Assembly: GCA_964548365.1 (NCBI GenBank)
Contig: CAZJRD010000007.1
Coordinates: forward strand, 1 to 64,000
Length of the DNA: 64,000 bases
DNA from: B46-G9 sp964548365
GTDB lineage: Bacteria; Desulfobacterota; DSM-4660; Desulfatiglandales; Desulfatiglandaceae
Reading direction: 5' to 3'
Made by a program: the position numbers and the translations under genes. Below are positions 17,395 through 25,231 of the stretch, one piece after another (the stretch's first letter is position 1; the number at the start of each line of letters is the position of its first letter). Below the pieces are notes generated by a model. It saw only the letters and a program-made list of their open reading frames with translations. It made no database searches and was not told the DNA's origin.

Positions 17395-18063
17395 TCAATG
17401 CTCGATAGTTTCGGGCAGACCAAGCTCAATCTCACCGTTGCCCTCATGCACGACAATTTGTGCCCCCAGCGACTCAACCAGTGCATTTTCCAGGACCTTG
17501 GGAAATGAGGGGTGAGACGACGCATCGGACAATCCCTTGAGTTGCGAAAACAGGATGCTCGCTCCTTGATCCTTCTTGTCGACCCTCATTATTACGGTTT
17601 TTTCAGGGCCGGCCACGGCCATGGAAAATTCCAGGCAGCGCCAGATGATGTTTTCAATAAGAAAAGGATTTGTGGTGATCGCAATGGGCGTTGAAGGGGG
17701 CGTCACTTCAAGTGCCACCCCTTTCATAGCAGCCAGTCTTTTGGAAAGAGCCGCCATAAACACCAAGATCTCACCCAGGTCTACCTTTTTTTCCGTCTCA
17801 TCAACGCTGTGAGCGAAGGTATTCATGTTTCTTACGATCCTGTCCGCCCGTTGGACTTGTTTTTGGACCTTGCCGGCCAGGGCCTTGAGCCTTTCCGGGT
17901 CAATGGGCATACCCTTTTCCGCCATGAGCGTGAAGTCCTCCAGAAGCCCTGCATTTTCATTAATAATGGCCAGCACATTTTTGATCTCGTGAGAGATGGA
18001 CGCATTCATCTTTCCCATGAATTTAAAGCCCTCATTGCCGATTATGTTCCATTTGCTGTCCAT
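17395..18063 (-). CDS. histidine-kinase-like protein with degenerate ATPase domain
   Basis: The 222-residue soluble protein keeps an intact dimerisation/H-box helix (MGKMNASISHEIKNVLAIIN, His near 25). Its C-terminal half has only a remnant N-box (LIENIIWRCLEFSMA) and lacks the DxGxG (G1) and GxGLGL (G2) boxes. It is unlikely to bind ATP normally; it may act as a histidine phosphotransfer protein, a phosphatase, or a scaffold. It is flanked by two receivers (16962-17381 and 18075-18434), the layout expected of a relay hub. Confidence 0.75.
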   Translation of the reverse strand: MDSKWNIIGNEGFKFMGKMNASISHEIKNVLAIINENAGLLEDFTLMAEKGMPIDPERLKALAGKVQKQVQRADRIVRNMNTFAHSVDETEKKVDLGEILVFMAALSKRLAAMKGVALEVTPPSTPIAITTNPFLIENIIWRCLEFSMAVAGPEKTVIMRVDKKDQGASILFSQLKGLSDASSHPSFPKVLENALVESLGAQIVVHEGNGEIELGLPETIEH

Positions 18064-18074
18064 TTGTTTGCTCC

Positions 18075-18434
18075 CTACTTTTCAAGCACTTCCTTCAGTT
18101 TTCTGGTCAGTTCCTCAATATCCACCGGCTTCACCAGGTAATACTCTGCACCAGCCTCTTCTGAGCCGGTTCTAAAATCTTCTTCCGATCCGTGACCGGT
18201 CATAAAGATGAATTTCATGCCCGGGTATTTTTCGGCCATCATCCTCTTAAGCTCAATGCCCCCTATTTTTGGCATCTTGATATCCACCACGGCGATGTCG
18301 TAGGAGGTTTCTGTAACCTTTTCCAATGCCTCTTTTCCGCTGGTCGCCCAGTCCGCATCTATCCCTCTGTATGACAGCCTTTCAGCGAGGGTTGAAACAA
18401 GTTCTTCTTCGTCATCGATCAGGAGTATTCGCAT
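18075..18434 (-). CDS. minimal stand-alone receiver protein
   Basis: This 119-residue CheY-size receiver (MRILLIDDEEELVSTLAERL) has acceptor Asp51 (IAVVDIKMPK), MTGHG and YLVKPVD. It has no tail or output domain. It overlaps the end of the Cache-type kinase gene by 16 bp, so that kinase is its likely phosphodonor, with the degenerate kinase downstream as the next relay partner. Confidence 0.88.
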   Translation of the reverse strand: MRILLIDDEEELVSTLAERLSYRGIDADWATSGKEALEKVTETSYDIAVVDIKMPKIGGIELKRMMAEKYPGMKFIFMTGHGSEEDFRTGSEEAGAEYYLVKPVDIEELTRKLKEVLEK

Positions 18435-20161
18435 GCGGTATTTCCCTCCTTTCTTTCCATGTTGACAGGGAGCGTTACAGTGAACGTGGCCCCTTTGCCC
18501 GGTTCGCTGTCAACAGTAATCTCTCCCCCCATTTCCCGGACGAAATTTGCGGTTAATGACAGTCCAAGTCCCGTGCCGCCTTGTTTGGTCCTGGTGGAGA
18601 AAAACGGTTCGAAGATGCGGACCATGTCCTCTTTTGGAATGCCGCATCCATCATCAGTAACGGTGACCTGAATGTTTTTCATGTCTTTGGGCATTATGCG
18701 GATATCTAAATGTCCGCCATCTTCCATCGCTGAACAGGCGTTGTTGGTCAGATTGAGAAAAATCTCCTGCAGCTTCCCCCGGTCGCTCTTGATCTTGGGA
18801 ATGTTTTCCTCGGCCTCTAGGGAGATTTGGATAGATCTGTATTCCGCCTCCTTTTCAAAAAAGTTCAATACTTCCTCTACCAGGTCCTTCAGATCAATAA
18901 GCTGAATGCTTATCTCCGTATGTCTTGAAAAGCTCAAGAGTCTCTTCGTGATGGTCCCCGCCCTTATCACGGATGCAAGGATTGAGTCCACGAGATCAAG
19001 CAGCTTTTTGTCCCCTTCATACGCCTTTTTGAAGGTGAACAGGTCCTTGATCAGGCCGGCCTTTTCATTTATGATCGCGAGCGGGTTGTTTACCTCGTGG
19101 GCCACCCCTGCGGCAAGACGGCCTATGGATGCCATTTTGTTGTTGTATTCCACTTGGTGAAGGGTCGCAATTCGGTTCTGATCCGCCAGAAAAATTTTCT
19201 TTACGAGATAGGTAGCCATCCAGATAACCACGCCAAGGATGACTATCATGCTTATGCACAGGAAGAACAGGAGTTCAATACGGGTTTCATACCAGGACTG
19301 CATCAGTCCTCGTTTGTGTTTGACCACCGTGAGGATGAACGGTGTAGCGGAGATATACCGATATCCGATAATAAGCGGGATACCGTTGGCATCCTTTTCT
19401 TCAAACACCCGAGTTTTCGGGGCGTATTCCGGGACAGGCAGGGATAGCTTTTGAAGGACCCTGCCGTGATAGAGGGAAGGCGTCTGGAGTATGCCTTTCC
19501 GATTGATAATAAAGGCATCGCCTTGTCCGGCCATTTCGAGTCCGGACAGAAGGCCATCAAATCTCTTGGTGTCAAGCGTCGCCCTGAGGACATAGAAGGA
19601 GCCATTGGGCAGGCTGCGTTTCACCGCGATGACTATGTGCGGGACCTGTCTGAAACCCATAAAGACATCGCTGACATAGATGCCTCTCTCGCAGACTTCT
19701 CTGTACCAATCCTGTTCGCTGTAATTCTTTCCAAGAAGTTTGTATGGCCCTACATAGTTCCTCTGGTTGCCTAAGGGATCTATGAGTCCCAGGTCCGTGA
19801 AGCCGCCAAAACTGTTCTTGAGGTTCTTTAATACCTGTCCCAGTGCGCCCGGGATATTCAAGTCTACGAAGTTATTTTGCCTGACGACAAAATCCAGTGC
19901 TGCCCTGCGTTCGGCGAAAAAGAAAAACAGGCTGCGGCGTGTATTGGAGACCAGGCGGGCTGTGCGCAAGAGGTTTTCGGACTCGATAGATCTCTGGGTC
20001 ACGTGGTAGTCCACTATGGCGAGGGAAATCAGGGGAATAAGCGCTACCCCAGCCGTAAGAAAGACAGTCAGTTTCCACATCCGGCGGAAGTTGAACAGTC
20101 GTTCATGGCTTCTAGCAGCCACGTCCTGGTAATCCCAGAATATTGGTTTAAGCTTTTTCAA
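18419..20161 (-). CDS. membrane sensor histidine kinase with periplasmic Cache-type sensor
   Basis: The 580-residue kinase has a membrane segment at about 30-52, a periplasmic region of about 250 residues with Cache-like motifs (GLIDPLGNQRNYVGPYKLLG, YISATPFILTVVKHKRG), and a second membrane segment at about 298-322. The H-box is LAAGVAHEVNNPLAIINE and the ATPase domain is complete (DDGCGIPKEDMVRIFEPF, GGTGLGLSL). Cache domains usually bind small organic ligands such as carboxylates. It overlaps the upstream cytidylate-kinase/receiver fusion gene by 14 bp. Confidence 0.9.
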   Translation of the reverse strand: MKKLKPIFWDYQDVAARSHERLFNFRRMWKLTVFLTAGVALIPLISLAIVDYHVTQRSIESENLLRTARLVSNTRRSLFFFFAERRAALDFVVRQNNFVDLNIPGALGQVLKNLKNSFGGFTDLGLIDPLGNQRNYVGPYKLLGKNYSEQDWYREVCERGIYVSDVFMGFRQVPHIVIAVKRSLPNGSFYVLRATLDTKRFDGLLSGLEMAGQGDAFIINRKGILQTPSLYHGRVLQKLSLPVPEYAPKTRVFEEKDANGIPLIIGYRYISATPFILTVVKHKRGLMQSWYETRIELLFFLCISMIVILGVVIWMATYLVKKIFLADQNRIATLHQVEYNNKMASIGRLAAGVAHEVNNPLAIINEKAGLIKDLFTFKKAYEGDKKLLDLVDSILASVIRAGTITKRLLSFSRHTEISIQLIDLKDLVEEVLNFFEKEAEYRSIQISLEAEENIPKIKSDRGKLQEIFLNLTNNACSAMEDGGHLDIRIMPKDMKNIQVTVTDDGCGIPKEDMVRIFEPFFSTRTKQGGTGLGLSLTANFVREMGGEITVDSEPGKGATFTVTLPVNMERKEGNTACEYS

Positions 20162-21374
20162 TTTTCTTCTGCCTTATCTTTTCATTGGCCTTTTTAAGCG
20201 TTTCACTCAGCACATCGATGTCAACAGGTTTATTGAGATAGGCAAAAGCGCCCAGTTCCATACAAATCTTCCTATCTGCCTCGGAACCGTGCCCGGTGAG
20301 TATGATAACCTCAATGTCGGGGTTGGACTCCTTGACCCGCCGCAAGACCTCTATGCCGTCGATACCGGGCATCCGAAGGTCAAGGATCATGACTTCCGGC
20401 TCATCGGAAGCCACAAGCTCAAGAGCAGACCGGCCGTCATAAGCCACAACAGACCCCATGTCGCGCAAAGTCAATCGCTCTGAAAGGGTCTGGACAAATT
20501 CTCTCTCGTCATCCACCAAAAGGACTTTCGAAGGCATTTCAAAATCGTACTTGCGGTAGACATCTGCCTGATAGAAATCTTTCCCTGCCTTGGTACTCAC
20601 AGATGTGACGCCGGGGACTTTTTCCGCGATTGATTTCAGCTCCTCTTCGAGTTTTCCCAAGGCAAGAACGTGCTTGTTGATCGTTATTTCTACTGATCCG
20701 TCCCTGGCTTTCACGTCAACGTCATGTCCTTTTTCGGCAAGAGCTACCCCCACATGAGCCATCAGAAGAAAGTCTTCTACGGCTCGCATGGATGCATCGC
20801 TTGATTTGACAACATCCTTTGCCAGGTTTTCTTCAATGAGGCCTGCAGCCTCTTCCACGGTCATTTTATCCGTTGGAATAACAATATCATAGAGAGATGG
20901 ATCCCAGGGATCTTTCTTATCCTTCAGATGCCTTACCCAGGAAGCGCGTTCTCCATCTTCTCTGTGAATCAATTTGGTCGCTTCCGAAGAAGACATTCCC
21001 TGACTTTCACCCGCAACCGAAATTCGGAACTTCATCTCAGCAATGAGACAGACCCGAAGCACATGATTTATTTCCCTGGGAATGAGGTGGGTTGAATAGC
21101 CGGCGATGAGCAAGTTGTCCTGGGAAAGGATCTTGGCCAGTGCCAGTCTCAGGTAGGAAATAGATTTTTCCTTCTCATGGGTGAATTTATTGAAAACCGA
21201 TGTCTTTGCTGAAAACGCACGCTCAACCTTATTCTTAGACAGACCGGAGACCCGGGCGGCCTCCTCAACCATATCATTGTCAAGAATTAACCTATATCCT
21301 GTGAGCGGGGGTAGTTTTTCTATAACCTCCTCCATCTTGCAAAAGGTTCCGTTGAATACGGTAATGACAGACAT
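20148..21374 (-). CDS. fusion: cytidylate-kinase-like domain, BON-like domain and receiver
   Basis: The 408-residue protein starts at ATG 21374 with AAAGGAGG before it. Residues 1-190 resemble the cytidylate-kinase-like proteins at 24.3 and 25.2 kb (LRLALAKILSQDNLLIAGYS, DPWDPSLYDIVIPTDKMTVE), but the N-terminal loop reads FNGTFCKMEEV with no P-loop glycines. Residues about 197-265 form a BON-like fold ending PGVTSVS. Residues 282-408 are a receiver with acceptor Asp332 (VMILDLRMPGIDG), LTGHG and YLNKPVD. It is the first gene after the 21.8 kb sigma54 promoter. A nucleotide or stress signal read by the front half may be joined to phosphorylation of the back half (inference). Confidence 0.82.
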   Translation of the reverse strand: MSVITVFNGTFCKMEEVIEKLPPLTGYRLILDNDMVEEAARVSGLSKNKVERAFSAKTSVFNKFTHEKEKSISYLRLALAKILSQDNLLIAGYSTHLIPREINHVLRVCLIAEMKFRISVAGESQGMSSSEATKLIHREDGERASWVRHLKDKKDPWDPSLYDIVIPTDKMTVEEAAGLIEENLAKDVVKSSDASMRAVEDFLLMAHVGVALAEKGHDVDVKARDGSVEITINKHVLALGKLEEELKSIAEKVPGVTSVSTKAGKDFYQADVYRKYDFEMPSKVLLVDDEREFVQTLSERLTLRDMGSVVAYDGRSALELVASDEPEVMILDLRMPGIDGIEVLRRVKESNPDIEVIILTGHGSEADRKICMELGAFAYLNKPVDIDVLSETLKKANEKIRQKKIEKA

Positions 21375-21743
21375 TTGATTCCTCCTTTTGTGATAACTCA
21401 GATTATCAGGTTCAACGCTCACGGTTCGCAGTCGGGTGCCTTCCAACCTGCGAATCCAGAAAAAGTGAGCCTATAATTGCATACCAAAACGAGTTATTCA
21501 TAAATCAGCAAACTATCTTACCCTATTAGGCGTCCTGTGCCAATCTGCAATATGTGAGGAGAGGACACTTTTCCTCCAGTGCCTCCTCGTGGGTCTTGGT
21601 GTAGTCGGCGCTGATGGGGCTTTACATTGTGGAGAAAAGGTGAAATATTCTTTTTGTCATTCACAGAACCCACATGAAGGGATATCTGCACCTGACCACT
21701 GCGTGGTCTCTGGGAATGCTACACACTCTGAGCTACCCAATTA
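21375..21743 (-). other. long structured 5' leader of the 21.4-10.8 kb operon
   Basis: From the predicted sigma54 start (about 21743) to the start codon there are about 369 nt without a convincing ORF. Inverted repeats seen: GACCACTGCGTGGTC (21694-21708), GAGGAG...CAC against GTGCCTCCTC (21556-21588), and TTCGCAG (21425-21431) against CTGCGAA (21448-21454). The region could regulate translation or be processed to a small RNA; I recognise no known riboswitch. Confidence 0.4.
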
Positions 21744-21753
21744 TCTTACATAA

Positions 21754-21769
21754 AGCAAATGCTGCGCCA
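21754..21769 (-). promoter_or_regulatory. sigma54 (-24/-12) promoter
   Basis: The minus-strand sequence TGGCGCAGCATTTGCT has GG-N10-GC, TGGC at -24 and TTTGCT at -12. The palindrome centred at 21882 is 127 bp upstream of the -12 GC. It should drive the eleven-gene leftward run ending with the sigma54 activator. Confidence 0.82.
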
Positions 21770-21863
21770 TAAATGACAAACTTCACTTATTGTTAACACA
21801 CTGATAATACGGCCATATTTTGGCAGACTAATATAAGTTCTCTGCCTTTTCGGAAGAACAGCA

Positions 21864-21889
21864 TGTCGGCTTTTTTTACAATGTGTAAA
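21864..21889. promoter_or_regulatory. candidate enhancer (UAS) for a sigma54 activator, copy 3
   Basis: The core at 21875-21889, TTTACAATGTGTAAA, is a perfect TTTACA-N3-TGTAAA inverted repeat preceded by TGTCGGCTTT. It is nearly identical to the copy at 10603-10628, although the surrounding sequence is not conserved. That points to selected binding sites rather than a recent duplication of the whole region. Confidence 0.75.
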
Positions 21890-21976
21890 TATAACAGACA
21901 AACACATGCCGCAGCATTTTGAAATTCATCTTTATCAGGCCGGTTTAAAGAGGGGTTTGCTCAAACAGGATGCCAG
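21890..21976. other. remainder of the 21.4-22.0 kb gap
   Basis: The stretch between the upstream palindrome and the stop of the next kinase gene shows no gene, no RNA gene and no strong terminator hairpin. Confidence 0.5.
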
Positions 21977-23539
21977 CTACCCTGCTATTTGAGCAGGGAT
22001 GGTCGTGACGGGCAGGGTCACCGTGAAGGTTGTCCCCTGCCCTTCCTTGCTGGAAACACTGATGCGCCCGCCGTGCTTCGCCACGATTCCCTGGGAGACG
22101 CTGAGGCCGAGGCCGGTGCCTTTTCCCTTGCCTTTTGTGGTGAAAAATGGATCGAAAATTGAAGACAGGATGTGCTCCGGGATGCCTGTCCCCGAATCAA
22201 TCACCTTCACCGCCACATAGTTCGGGTCATCGGCAGGGAGTACGATGGCCTGGATCCTGCCCCCTTTGGAAGAGGCATCCACCGCATTCAGGATAAGATT
22301 CAAGAAGACCTGCTGCAGTTGCTGAATATCCCCGTGCACACGGGGAAGATTGTCCGTGGCATGGAATTCAATCTTGATGCCTGATAATTTCACTTGGTTG
22401 GAAGCGAGGGTAATGGTTTCCTGCAGCAGCTCGGTCAAATCCAGGGATTCCATCTGAGAACTGCTTTCCCGGGCAAAGTCAAGAAGGTTGCTGATAATCT
22501 TCTTTGATCTCCCTGATTCGCTGATCACGTCCTGTATCATGTCCTTGCGCTCATCATCATCCAGGCTGTCATAATCTTCAAGAAACATGTGCGCCGTAAG
22601 CGTAATGTTGTTCAGGGGATTATTCAGCTCGTGGGCCACTCCGGCCGTGAGTGTACCCACCGCCCGCATCTTGTGCGATTGGACGAGAATGGCTTCCCGA
22701 TTCTCCAGCTCCAGGATCATCTGATTGAGCGCAATGGCCATATCGGTAAATTCGTCCTGGTAGCGCTTGGCCGGGGTGACAGGGGTATAATCCCCGGACG
22801 CAATGCGCTTCGCATATTTTGAAAAACGCCGGGTATTTCCTAGGATCCGACTGGCCAGGAATGATGCGTTCAGGGCAAGAAAAATCAGCAGGATGATAAG
22901 GGAATAAATATGCATGCTTCGGGAAAGAGAGAGGATCTTGGAAACCGCCGCCCTTTCTCTTCTGATGAGGTCCTGGGCCTTGGTGACCATTTCCGCACCA
23001 TATCTTCTCAAACCCAGTTCCGCCTGTTTTCTCAGCCGAAACTGATCGGGCGTAAAAATATCGCTTTCCTGTATAAGAGAAAGCTTCTCCAGGAGTTTCT
23101 GGTATTTCTCGATATCCGTGGTCATGATCCCGTAGGTCTCCCCCAGGATTTTTTTGAGTTCCGCTTCATTCCGCCTCAGGGTCTCCCTGGCCTTATCGAC
23201 ATTGTCCAAGGCATCCTGCAGATTAGTTCCATAGAGGAAAAAATTCTTCTCAAACCGCCTTGCCTGGACGATTTCAAGAGTGAACTCGTTGGCAATTTCA
23301 AGGAAGCGGAGCTTTCTGGCGACTTGGGAACTGGTCATGATGAGGGCTACAGCAATTCCCGCGGCAAAGAGGAAAACGAGGAGAAAACTCAGGTAGATCT
23401 GGAGGCGCATGGTGATACGCTTCCGGGACAAAAGGGCCTTATGAGCTTCCTCAACGGCCTTGATCCGATCATAGGTTCCGTCGAGAACGTGTGCCTCTTC
23501 CTCCCGCCTATTCTTGTCTGTCGCCTGATCCGGGTTCAT
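21977..23539 (-). CDS. membrane sensor histidine kinase with helical-bundle sensor (RRxEKNF type)
   Basis: The product is about 520 residues from the ATG at 23539 (GAGGG before it). About 30 hydrophilic N-terminal residues precede a membrane segment, a periplasmic helical bundle with VQARRFEKNFFLYGTNLQDA, a second membrane segment and a HAMP region. The H-box is LTAGVAHELNNPLNNITL and the ATPase is complete (DSGTGIPEHILSSIFDPF, GTGLGLSVS). It shares the sensor motif with the kinases at 28265 and 36694. The receiver encoded just upstream (23758-24171) is the likely partner. Confidence 0.9.
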   Translation of the reverse strand: MNPDQATDKNRREEEAHVLDGTYDRIKAVEEAHKALLSRKRITMRLQIYLSFLLVFLFAAGIAVALIMTSSQVARKLRFLEIANEFTLEIVQARRFEKNFFLYGTNLQDALDNVDKARETLRRNEAELKKILGETYGIMTTDIEKYQKLLEKLSLIQESDIFTPDQFRLRKQAELGLRRYGAEMVTKAQDLIRRERAAVSKILSLSRSMHIYSLIILLIFLALNASFLASRILGNTRRFSKYAKRIASGDYTPVTPAKRYQDEFTDMAIALNQMILELENREAILVQSHKMRAVGTLTAGVAHELNNPLNNITLTAHMFLEDYDSLDDDERKDMIQDVISESGRSKKIISNLLDFARESSSQMESLDLTELLQETITLASNQVKLSGIKIEFHATDNLPRVHGDIQQLQQVFLNLILNAVDASSKGGRIQAIVLPADDPNYVAVKVIDSGTGIPEHILSSIFDPFFTTKGKGKGTGLGLSVSQGIVAKHGGRISVSSKEGQGTTFTVTLPVTTIPAQIAG

Positions 23540-23573
23540 ATGCAACCCTCAAGTTCTCCTACCTGCGCGAATC

Positions 23574-23760
23574 TAGCCCACATTTCTCATCCCGCGATGC
23601 GCGGGACTGTGGCGGCGGATAGCCCCATGTCTCCTGCGTTGCGCTAGAAAAATGACTTTGACGTACTAATAGTACGCCTTCATCCATTTTTCTTCGCGCG
23701 CCTTATATCCACGGGCCTTTCCACCGCCTCGCTACGAAGGCCCGCGAGGAATGTGGGCTA
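23574..23760. repeat. 187-bp structured intergenic repeat with terminal inverted repeats
   Basis: The ends are perfect 11-bp inverted repeats: TAGCCCACATT (23574-23584) and AATGTGGGCTA (23750-23760). Inside are three hairpins: TCCCGCGATGCGCGGGA, a central arm pair with GACGTACT against AGTACGCC flanked by AAAAATG and CATTTTT, and CGGGCCTT against AAGGCCCG. There is no coding capacity. It lies between the receiver and kinase genes of one operon and its right end supplies the receiver stop codon. It may be a REP/MITE-like mobile element or an RNA-processing site. Confidence 0.7.
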
Positions 23761-24171
23761 GCCATCCTCGGTGGTGCTGCTTTCAAAATCAATGGATGAA
23801 CCCAACGCCTTTGCAGCCTTGGCAATGACCTTTCTGAGATCATCAGGCTTAAATGGTTTTGCGACAAAGTCGAAGGCCCCCTTTTCCATGGCTTCCCGGG
23901 CCACCGCCATCATGGCATATCCCGTTATCATGATCACTTTGGTGCGCTCCGATTTCTTGACCACCTCTTCCAGAACCTGCAGGCCGTCAATCTCATCCAT
24001 CCGGATATCCGTGACCACGATATCGAATTCCTTCTCATTGATGCGGTCCAGGGCCTCCTTTGGGTCTTGAAAAACTTCCACGTCACAGCCGATCTTGGCC
24101 AAAGCAGGTTTGAGTCTCTTCCCCACGATGGGTTCGTCATCCAGAAGCATGACATCCAGTCGTTCAGACAT
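23758..24171 (-). CDS. stand-alone receiver protein (LDDEPIVG-type)
   Basis: The 137-residue protein from ATG 24171 (AAGGAGGGTATC before it) has DDEPIVGKRLKPAL, acceptor Asp55 (IVVTDIRMDE), MITGYA and FVAKPFK. It is closely similar to the receivers at 34481 and 42523, forming a three-member subfamily in the window. There is no output domain. Its stop codon lies inside the terminal repeat of the 23574-23760 element, so its last residues may have been set by the element's insertion. Confidence 0.88.
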   Translation of the reverse strand: MSERLDVMLLDDEPIVGKRLKPALAKIGCDVEVFQDPKEALDRINEKEFDIVVTDIRMDEIDGLQVLEEVVKKSERTKVIMITGYAMMAVAREAMEKGAFDFVAKPFKPDDLRKVIAKAAKALGSSIDFESSTTEDG

Positions 24172-24193
24172 GATACCCTCCTTGTTCCAATTC

Positions 24194-24298
24194 GCATTCA
24201 AGCGCTCCCGGCGTTGGCCGCGTCGCAGGCTCCTCGAGGTACTGTAAATGTACGCCTCCGTCGCCTACTCCTTGACGCCTTGGATTCATCTTGAATGC
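24194..24298. repeat. 105-bp REP-like palindromic element
   Basis: The ends are GCATTCAAG (24194-24202) and CTTGAATGC (24290-24298), a perfect 9-bp inverted repeat. An inner imperfect hairpin pairs GGCGTT with GACGCC, and a central GAGGTAC-type arm with GTACGCCTC around TGTAAAT. It fills most of the gap between a cytidylate-kinase-like gene and the receiver gene, and has no coding capacity. The inner sequence differs from the 23574-23760 element. Confidence 0.6.
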
Positions 24299-24325
24299 AA
24301 AATGGAATCGATTTATTAGATGCAA

Positions 24326-25150
24326 TTATCGGGCACTTTCGGCGGCCTGCCGGAAGATGTCTGTGGCCACGTGCACCTCCACATACTTCACCCCCTCGAT
24401 ACTGCCGGCCAACTCCTTGATCGCCTCGGTCCTTTTCCGTTTTTCTCTCTTGACCGCCTTGGTCTCCACCACCACCGTACTCCTGTCCGCGATCACCCTC
24501 ACATCTGGAAACTGTTCCATAAGCACCACCCGCACCCTGCCGGCCAGCTCTTTGTCCTGGAGACACCTGATCGAATAGGTCATGGGTTGAAACTTCCGAT
24601 ATCCGGCAATATCAACGATGGTTTTCACCGCTTCATCCGGGTCGATCTGAGTCAAACTGATGACCATGTCATAATTTGAAGGATCTGTTTCATCCAGGTT
24701 GAAAGTGCCAAGTGACCAGTTCTTCCGCTGCTCCTCATACCGTTTAAGCATTTTTTTTACTTTATCCGGGGGATGCCCTGCATCGGTTGACAGTTCCCGG
24801 GCCAAAATATCAGGGTCGGAGAGAACCCGCACCTTCAGGGCATGGGAGACACCAAGGACATAGAGGTGCGCCGCCAGACCGTGACAAACCACGTTGTCAT
24901 CAAGGAGCTGTCCCAAAGTCGCCTCCTGGATATAGGCAAGATATTTGTTCCTGAGTTTAGTGGAAAGGCCGAGAAAGGACGGTGTCTCCTCCAGGGCCTT
25001 CAGGAGTTTTTCCTCCTGCACACCATACTTTTCACACACCGGGGGCAGGATATCCCGGTCAACGTAGTCGTAAAAAATGGCCCGTGCCGCTTTTTCACCG
25101 ATATCCCGGCCCGTTCTGTAAGAGTCAGAAGAAATGATGATTATTGGCAT
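24326..25150 (-). CDS. cytidylate-kinase-like protein with BON-like tail
   Basis: The 274-residue protein starts MPIIIISSDSYRTGRDIGEK. The loop keeps G but has Arg where a P-loop has Lys. VDRDILPPVCEKYG and VVCHGLAAHLYVLGVSHALK match the paralogue at 25232. Residues about 205-270 (LAGRVRVVLMEQFPDVRVIA to IEGVKYVEVHV) form a BON-like domain. It is probably a cytosolic nucleotide-binding or regulatory protein rather than a housekeeping CMP kinase. It shares the run with the SLC13 carrier and the receiver/HK pair. Confidence 0.78.
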   Translation of the reverse strand: MPIIIISSDSYRTGRDIGEKAARAIFYDYVDRDILPPVCEKYGVQEEKLLKALEETPSFLGLSTKLRNKYLAYIQEATLGQLLDDNVVCHGLAAHLYVLGVSHALKVRVLSDPDILARELSTDAGHPPDKVKKMLKRYEEQRKNWSLGTFNLDETDPSNYDMVISLTQIDPDEAVKTIVDIAGYRKFQPMTYSIRCLQDKELAGRVRVVLMEQFPDVRVIADRSTVVVETKAVKREKRKRTEAIKELAGSIEGVKYVEVHVATDIFRQAAESAR

Positions 25151-25231
25151 GATGGTATCCTCTCGCGAAAGAATCCGGGTCCTGAGGGCCCGATCTTGAT
25201 TTGTCCCCGGAGGGAAGTGATTTACGGGCTT

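Noticed and set aside
16962..17525. Longer 187-residue version of the receiver starting at 17525
   Set aside because: The extra 48 residues lie inside the preceding kinase-like gene and have no receiver features; the TTG at 17381 has a ribosome site.
21621..21635. Extra TTTACATTGTGGAGA palindrome-like site inside the long leader
   Set aside because: Only one half-site is intact and it lies downstream of the promoter, so it may be chance.
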